Below are positions 6,541 to 9,426 of a stretch of 9,426 nt of DNA, one piece after another (position 1 is the stretch's first letter; every line of letters begins with the position of its first letter). The stretch comes from an uncultured Desulfobacterales bacterium (GTDB taxonomy: Bacteria > Desulfobacterota > Desulfobacteria > Desulfobacterales > G020354645). Both the position numbers and the translations under genes were made by a program. The notes beneath the pieces were generated by a model, which was not told the origin of the DNA, did not search any database, and saw nothing but the letters and a program-made list of their open reading frames with translations. The stretch is from assembly GCA_947259865.1 (NCBI GenBank), contig CAMYNZ010000129.1:1-9426 (forward strand), given 5' to 3'.

Positions 6541-6569
6541 ATTATCCCCCCGTTATTTGATAATGTCAA
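6541..6569 (-). promoter_or_regulatory. Sigma-70-type promoter for the riboswitch transcript
   Basis: On the minus strand a perfect -35 box TTGACA (6569-6564) is 17 bases from GATAAT (6546-6541), which matches five of six -10 positions. Six G form the end of the spacer and first -10 base. The start of transcription should be near 6534, about 140 nt before the aptamer. It is the best housekeeping promoter I see upstream of the riboswitch. Confidence 0.6.
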
Positions 6570-6888
6570 TCGTCCCGGTTTAGCAAAATAATTACAAAAT
6601 GCGTCACTGATTCGGACAATTTTTGTCAATTTTGGTCTTGCCGGAAACCGGATTTTCCGTTAATAAAATTTGCGACGGACTCACCGGAGTATTAAATAAT
6701 TTAATATGAATTAAAAGTTTTAATAGCTTGAAATGGATGACACTTAACCAAATCCTGGCCCTTGGATCTTTACAAAAAAAGCCTATATTATAAGCAATAG
6801 ATATTACAGTAAATATTTATGCAAGCCCGGGATCAACGGCCAAATATTTTTTTAAGCTCGAAGTCAGAAAATGGCATGGATCTTGATA

Positions 6889-6908
6889 TGTAATACAATT
6901 GTATTACA
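6889..6908. promoter_or_regulatory. Perfect 20-bp palindrome, likely operator
   Basis: TGTAATACAATTGTATTACA equals its own reverse complement over all 20 bases. It is 74 bp upstream of the first pilin gene, in the only region that can hold its promoter. The length and full symmetry fit a dimeric repressor operator. A degenerate sigma-54-like element ends just before it (6872-6887), which would put the start of transcription inside the palindrome; that part is speculative. Confidence 0.55.
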
Positions 6909-6982
6909 CCCTGATCGATGGTAAACGAAAGGGGCAAATCCAGTTAAGCGTATGATCTAGCGTGCATTTGTGAGGGGCAAGT

Positions 6983-7477
6983 ATGCTGCGTAATAAATCT
7001 GCCTTTACCCAGTTCGAACTGACCGTCGTGATCGCCATTATTGCCATAATGTCAGCGATTGCGGTAGGCAGCTATATTTTCTGGCTGCCTAAATACCGGC
7101 TCAATAGTGCCATAAATGAATTGCAAGCCATGATTCAAGCCGCAAGGCTGCGGGCCGTCAAAGAAAACGCCCCGGTGGTCATTTTGTTCGATCCCAATGC
7201 AGACGGCGATCTGGAAGGTGACTATCTGGCCTTCATGGATGATGAGGCCGGCGGCGCAGGCGAATGGACCCGGCAACCGGCCACTGAACCCCTAGTTAAA
7301 GCGGGGCAGCTGCCGGCGGGTGTGCGCTTCGAAACTACCACCTTTGCAAACCATCGATTCCGCTATAGCAGCAGGGGTTTTCTGGACGGAATTAACGGCT
7401 CTATCAATGTAACAAATACCCGCAACGTCACCAAGAAAATTACTGTGTATGTATCCGGAACCTCGAGGGTTTTTTGA
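6983..7477 (+). CDS. FimT/GspH-like minor pseudopilin with atypical processing site
   Basis: A 164-residue type IV pilin-like protein. The N-terminus has a short charged leader (MLRNKSA), then a hydrophobic helix of about 20 residues (TVVIAIIAIMSAIAV) followed by YRLNSAINELQAMIQAARLRAVKEN, the amphipathic segment typical of GspH/FimT, and a beta-rich C-terminal part (VVILFD, GDYLAFMDD, FRYSSRGF). The processing site is unusual: the usual GFTLIEL reads AFTQFEL, so -1 is Ala7 rather than Gly, while Phe8 (+1) and Glu12 (+5) are kept. Minor pseudopilins prime pilus assembly in the inner membrane and, in some species, bind DNA. GAGGGG at 6972-6977 supports ATG 6983. It heads a same-strand series with pilW and pilV. 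Family likely; FimT versus GspH not resolved. Confidence 0.85.
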   Translation: MLRNKSAFTQFELTVVIAIIAIMSAIAVGSYIFWLPKYRLNSAINELQAMIQAARLRAVKENAPVVILFDPNADGDLEGDYLAFMDDEAGGAGEWTRQPATEPLVKAGQLPAGVRFETTTFANHRFRYSSRGFLDGINGSINVTNTRNVTKKITVYVSGTSRVF

Positions 7478-7481
7478 AAAG

Positions 7482-7621
7482 GTTCAAAGTTCAAAGTTCA
7501 ATGTTCAAAGTTAAGGATTCAAGCCCGCCACAGAAACGGCGGGTCAAGATTCAAAGTTCCCGCCTTTGCCTTCCAGGCTGCGACGGGCAAACAGCATCGA
7601 GTAACCAGTATCGAGCATCCC
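7482..7621 (+). repeat. Degenerate heptamer arrays after the fimT-like gene
   Basis: Four bases after the TGA come 7-base units GTTCAAA, GTTCAAA, GTTCAAT, GTTCAAA, GTTAAGG, ATTCAAG (7482-7523), then a hairpin CCCGCC-8-GGCGGG (7524-7543), another ATTCAAA-like unit, and at 7594-7621 a second word family, GCATCGA, GTAACCA, GTATCGA, GCATCCC, also in exact 7-base register. Confidence 0.82.
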
Positions 7622-7628
7622 CGCCCGC

Positions 7629-7690
7629 CTCGCCTGAGCGAGAGCGACCCGCCTGCCATGCAAGGCACGAGCGGGCAGGTGGCGGGCAGG
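7629..7690. repeat. GC-rich imperfect palindrome upstream of pilW
   Basis: A hairpin CTCGC-CTGA-GCGAG (7629-7642) is followed by CCCGCCTGCC (7648-7657), which can pair with GGCAGG-TG-GCGGG (7674-7686) with a two-base bulge. Further GGGCAGG copies extend it to 7690. The base content contrasts sharply with neighbouring DNA. Resembles intergenic palindromic repeats; no T-run, so not an obvious terminator. Confidence 0.6.
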
Positions 7691-7712
7691 CAGGATCTAT
7701 TTCCTACCGTAT

Positions 7713-7782
7713 AAGGAGAAACAGGCATGTTCCATAAACAACATTTCGCCACAGAAGATCGGACCGGCAGCAGCGGTTTCAC
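7713..7782 (+). repeat. Ribosome site and leader duplicated at pilV (copy 1)
   Basis: The 70 bases from AAGGAG through the leader codons to the GGTTTCAC of the processing site match 8893-8962 with 9 mismatches by my count. Similarity falls off right after the processing site. Confidence 0.88.
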
Positions 7783-8782
7783 CCTTATTGAGTTGATGGT
7801 CGCCCTTGCCATTGCCTCCGTGGTTATGGCGGGGATCTATTCTATGTTTGTCATGCAGCAGAGGACCCAGGTGGCGGAGAAGGTAGTGGTAGATATGCAG
7901 CAAACGGTGCGCGCGGCCATGTATATGATGGAGCGAGATATTCGGATGGCCGGTTTCGACCCCACCGCTGCCTGGGGGGTTGACGGTATAGACAATGATG
8001 GGGATACCGAAACGGATGAGGCCGATGAACAGCAAACCGACAGAGAGCTTGACGGGGTTGATAATGACGGTGACGGCAGCATTGATGCGGCCGACGCAGA
8101 CGGGGAGGCCCTGGGGATCATTTTCGCAGGCCCACATGCGGTTAAGATGACGATGGATATAGTGGACGATAATGACAGAAAGCACACCGCCTCAAATGAA
8201 ATAATCCGGTATGGCTTTGCCAACAAGTACGACACCGATGCAGACGGCATGGCAGATTTTAGCAATGGCGGGGCGGCACCGTTGGGCAAAGCGAGCGGGG
8301 CCGGAAGCCCGCAACCCATTGCCCAAGATATCCAGGCGGTTGCATTTGCCTATGCCTACAATTATGATGACGGTGCTCCGGCCGAAAGCCTGGACAGTCA
8401 ACTGGACACCTCACCGGGCGGTAATGTGATTTGGGCAGTTGATTCCGACGGCGACAGGCTGCTGGACAGGGTGCTGGATACCAATGATGACGGTGTTATA
8501 AATACCGCTGACACGCCCGGCGGACAGGATTTGATCGGTGCCGGCTGGGAAACTGCCTACGTTCCCCTTAGCCGCATTCGCGCGGTGCGGGTGTGGTTGC
8601 TGGCGCGGTCCCGGGTTCCGTTGAAAAATTATGCCGACGCGGCCACCTATGTGGTGGGTAACAAGCATATTGATGCCAGGGACAGCAACAGGGACGGGGT
8701 TGTTGACGGTTCGGATAAAACCGACAATTTCAAGCGTCGTCTTTTAACCGCCACCATCCAGTGTCGCAACTTGGGGTTATAA
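7727..8782 (+). CDS. pilW: PilW-like minor pilin with Asp-rich calcium-type loops
   Basis: A 351-residue prepilin. The 17-residue leader ends in Gly17, then FTLIEL with Glu22 at +5 and a hydrophobic helix to about residue 43: the class III signal cut and methylated by PilD. The mid part (VVDMQQTVRAAMYMMERDIRMAGFDP, about 54-79) is characteristic of PilW-family proteins. Six Asp-rich segments follow that resemble DxDxDG calcium loops: 86-93, 109-120 (DGVDNDGDGSID), 169-177, 239-247, 251-262 (DTNDDGVINTAD) and 319-330. The start has AAGGAG at 7713-7718, eight bases before ATG. Minor pilins of this kind prime the pilus and link it to PilY1-like tip adhesins in the periplasm. It lies 249 bp after the fimT-like gene, across repeats, and 124 bp before pilV. 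PilW assignment likely; calcium binding is inferred from motifs only. Confidence 0.88.
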   Translation: MFHKQHFATEDRTGSSGFTLIELMVALAIASVVMAGIYSMFVMQQRTQVAEKVVVDMQQTVRAAMYMMERDIRMAGFDPTAAWGVDGIDNDGDTETDEADEQQTDRELDGVDNDGDGSIDAADADGEALGIIFAGPHAVKMTMDIVDDNDRKHTASNEIIRYGFANKYDTDADGMADFSNGGAAPLGKASGAGSPQPIAQDIQAVAFAYAYNYDDGAPAESLDSQLDTSPGGNVIWAVDSDGDRLLDRVLDTNDDGVINTADTPGGQDLIGAGWETAYVPLSRIRAVRVWLLARSRVPLKNYADAATYVVGNKHIDARDSNRDGVVDGSDKTDNFKRRLLTATIQCRNLGL

Positions 8783-8790
8783 AAGGACTC

Positions 8791-8887
8791 GATCCAGGAT
8801 GCACGATTCAAGATCCAAGATGCCGCATCCGGCAATTAAAATCCAGTATCATGCATCCTGTATCATGTATCCAGAAACAAATATCCG
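8791..8887 (+). repeat. Degenerate heptamer array, GATYCAA / GTATCCA type
   Basis: Beginning eight bases after the pilW stop: GATCCAG, GATGCAC, GATTCAA, GATCCAA, GATGCCG, CATCCGG; then, after a one-base slip, AAATCCA, GTATCAT, GCATCCT, GTATCAT, GTATCCA, GAAACAA, ATATCCG. The strict 7-base register matches the arrays after purL and the fimT-like gene although the word differs. It fills the pilW-pilV gap up to the ribosome site. Confidence 0.8.
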
Positions 8888-8892
8888 GAATA

Positions 8893-8962
8893 AAGGAGAC
8901 ACCGGCATGTTCCATAAGCAACAGTTTGCCATAAAAGATCGGACCGGCAGTAACGGTTTCAC
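8893..8962 (+). repeat. Ribosome site and leader duplicated at pilV (copy 2)
   Basis: Second copy of 7713-7782. Both encode MFHKQ-FA--DRTGS-GFTLIE, so leader, cleavage site and ribosome site were duplicated or homogenised together while the mature proteins differ. Confidence 0.88.
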
Positions 8963-9314
8963 GCTGATCGAAGTTCTGATTGCCGTTGCAATATTTGCGA
9001 TCGGCATCCTGGCCCTTACCAGTCTCCAGGCGGTTTATATCGGCGGGAATTCTTCCGCCAGGATGCAAACCGAGGCCACTACCCTGGCGGCCCAATGGCT
9101 GGAAAGGCTGAAAATTTTGCCGTACGCCCATGATGATCTGGATTCTGTCGGAAACCCGCATCGCCAGATCGTGGGCGCCTATCGGATCGAGTGGAATGTT
9201 GCCGACAATTCGCCCATAAATGAAGTCAAAACCATCCGGATCACGGTCAGGCCTGCAAGTTCGTGGGGCCGGCCCGTCAACCTCAATTTTCGCAGAGCCG
9301 AGGACTGGCGGTGA
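8907..9314 (+). CDS. pilV: PilV-like minor pilin
   Basis: I place the start at ATG 8907, not at an in-frame ATG 108 bp earlier, because AAGGAG at 8893-8898 lies eight bases before it and the encoded leader matches that of pilW. The earlier start would translate through the heptamer repeat. The 135-residue prepilin has a 17-residue leader ending in Gly17, FTLIE with Glu22 at +5, and the helix VLIAVAIFAIGILALTSLQ. The ARMQTEATTLAAQWLERLK segment (51-69) is typical of PilV. The short C-terminal domain contains YRIEWNVADNSP and ITVRPASSWG. It should be an inner-membrane-anchored minor subunit that assembles with PilW. Next genes would be expected just past the window (PilX or PilY1 by analogy); none starts within the last 112 bases. 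Confidence 0.87.
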   Translation: MFHKQQFAIKDRTGSNGFTLIEVLIAVAIFAIGILALTSLQAVYIGGNSSARMQTEATTLAAQWLERLKILPYAHDDLDSVGNPHRQIVGAYRIEWNVADNSPINEVKTIRITVRPASSWGRPVNLNFRRAEDWR

Positions 9315-9406
9315 GAGTGGAAGTACGAATTCGTGGGTTGAGGCTTTGACATTCCGGCGAACCTTGCTGTGTCGCATTTAGCAAAACTAATAATATGGCT
9401 GTTTTT

Positions 9407-9426
9407 GTCATTCCGGGCTTGACCCG
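9407..9426. repeat. Partial palindromic intergenic repeat at the window edge
   Basis: GTCATTCCGGGCTTGACCCG reaches the last base. CGGG-CTTGA-CCCG already forms a hairpin, and the TTCCGGG arm suggests a longer palindrome (continuing GGAA) beyond the edge. The words match a widespread intergenic REP-like sequence, from memory. Confidence 0.45.

Larger units (their letters stand above)
6397..6982. other. AT-rich gene-free region between the divergent units
   Basis: No convincing ORF on either strand. It holds the minus-strand promoter (6541-6569), an inverted repeat (6522-6538), a small hairpin GACAA-TTT-TTGTC (6615-6627), CCGG-AAA-CCGG near 6642-6652, and a perfect palindrome (6889-6908). For the plus strand I see only weak promoter candidates: TTGGAT (6762-6767) 16 bp before TATATT (6784-6789), and a sigma-54-like TGGCAT-N5-TTGAT at 6872-6887 that lacks the key GC of the -12 box. 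The pilin ORF follows at 6983 with GAGGGG five bases before its ATG. Confidence 0.7.

Noticed and set aside
6615..6627. GACAA-TTT-TTGTC hairpin as a terminator
   Set aside because: Only a 5-bp AT-rich stem with a 3-base loop and no gene ending nearby.
7474..7737. 87-codon plus-strand ORF overlapping the fimT-like stop
   Set aside because: Its first part is the translation of heptamer repeats (FKVQSSMFKVKD) and the rest is GC-rich palindrome. The 7-base period explains the open frame.
8799..8906. Longer N-terminus for the PilV-like protein
   Set aside because: It would translate the heptamer array and bury the prepilin leader. AAGGAG before ATG 8907 and the match to the pilW leader fix the start.
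1..9426. CRISPR array, tRNA or rRNA genes, transposase
   Set aside because: No spaced identical repeats, no cloverleaf or rRNA sequence, and no transposase-like ORF seen; the heptamers have no spacers.

Overview
The window looks like chromosomal DNA of a Gram-negative bacterium, most likely a deltaproteobacterium (Desulfobacterota, sulfate-reducer type). This rests on four inferences: an RseP-type site-2 protease; a roughly 1000-residue FGAM synthase of the ETHNSPS subclass with a separate PurQ; a GEMM-I cyclic-di-GMP riboswitch; and a fimT-pilW-pilV minor pilin cluster with Asp-rich PilW. No 16S or marker gene is present to fix the taxon.

Layout. Positions 1-1029 hold the 3' part of rseP, cut by the window edge. 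Then come purL (1109-4105) and purQ (4397-5206), together supplying the formylglycinamide ribonucleotide amidotransferase of purine synthesis. Both gaps around purL carry inverted-repeat DNA: a 17-bp hairpin before purL and a nested 162-nt hairpin element between purL and purQ. A bidirectional-looking terminator (5225-5258) ends purQ and faces a converging gene.

The minus-strand unit is the most interesting part. A consensus-like promoter (6541-6569) with an inverted repeat at the expected start of transcription leads into a clear c-di-GMP-I riboswitch aptamer (6306-6396). Next is a helix that can hide a Shine-Dalgarno sequence and start codon (6242-6303), then a 35-codon small ORF (6134-6241). 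Last is a secreted 254-residue protein (5281-6045) that joins a basic linker, 11 collagen-like Gly-X-Y triplets, about 17 pentapeptide repeats and a two-Cys tail. I infer a c-di-GMP-controlled extracellular or envelope matrix protein, with the small ORF as the immediate translational target of the switch.

After an AT-rich gene-free stretch (6397-6982) that also holds a perfect 20-bp palindrome, the plus strand carries three type IV pilus minor pseudopilins: FimT/GspH-like (6983-7477), PilW-like with many Asp-rich calcium-type loops (7727-8782) and PilV-like (8907-9314). PilW and PilV share a near-identical ribosome-binding site and leader. The cluster probably continues past the window, for example to PilX and PilY1 (not visible).

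Three of the same-direction intergenic gaps are filled, just after the stop codon, by degenerate 7-bp-periodic repeats (GTTCAAR or GATYCAA/GTATCCA words). These create spurious ORFs and look like a genome-wide repeat family.
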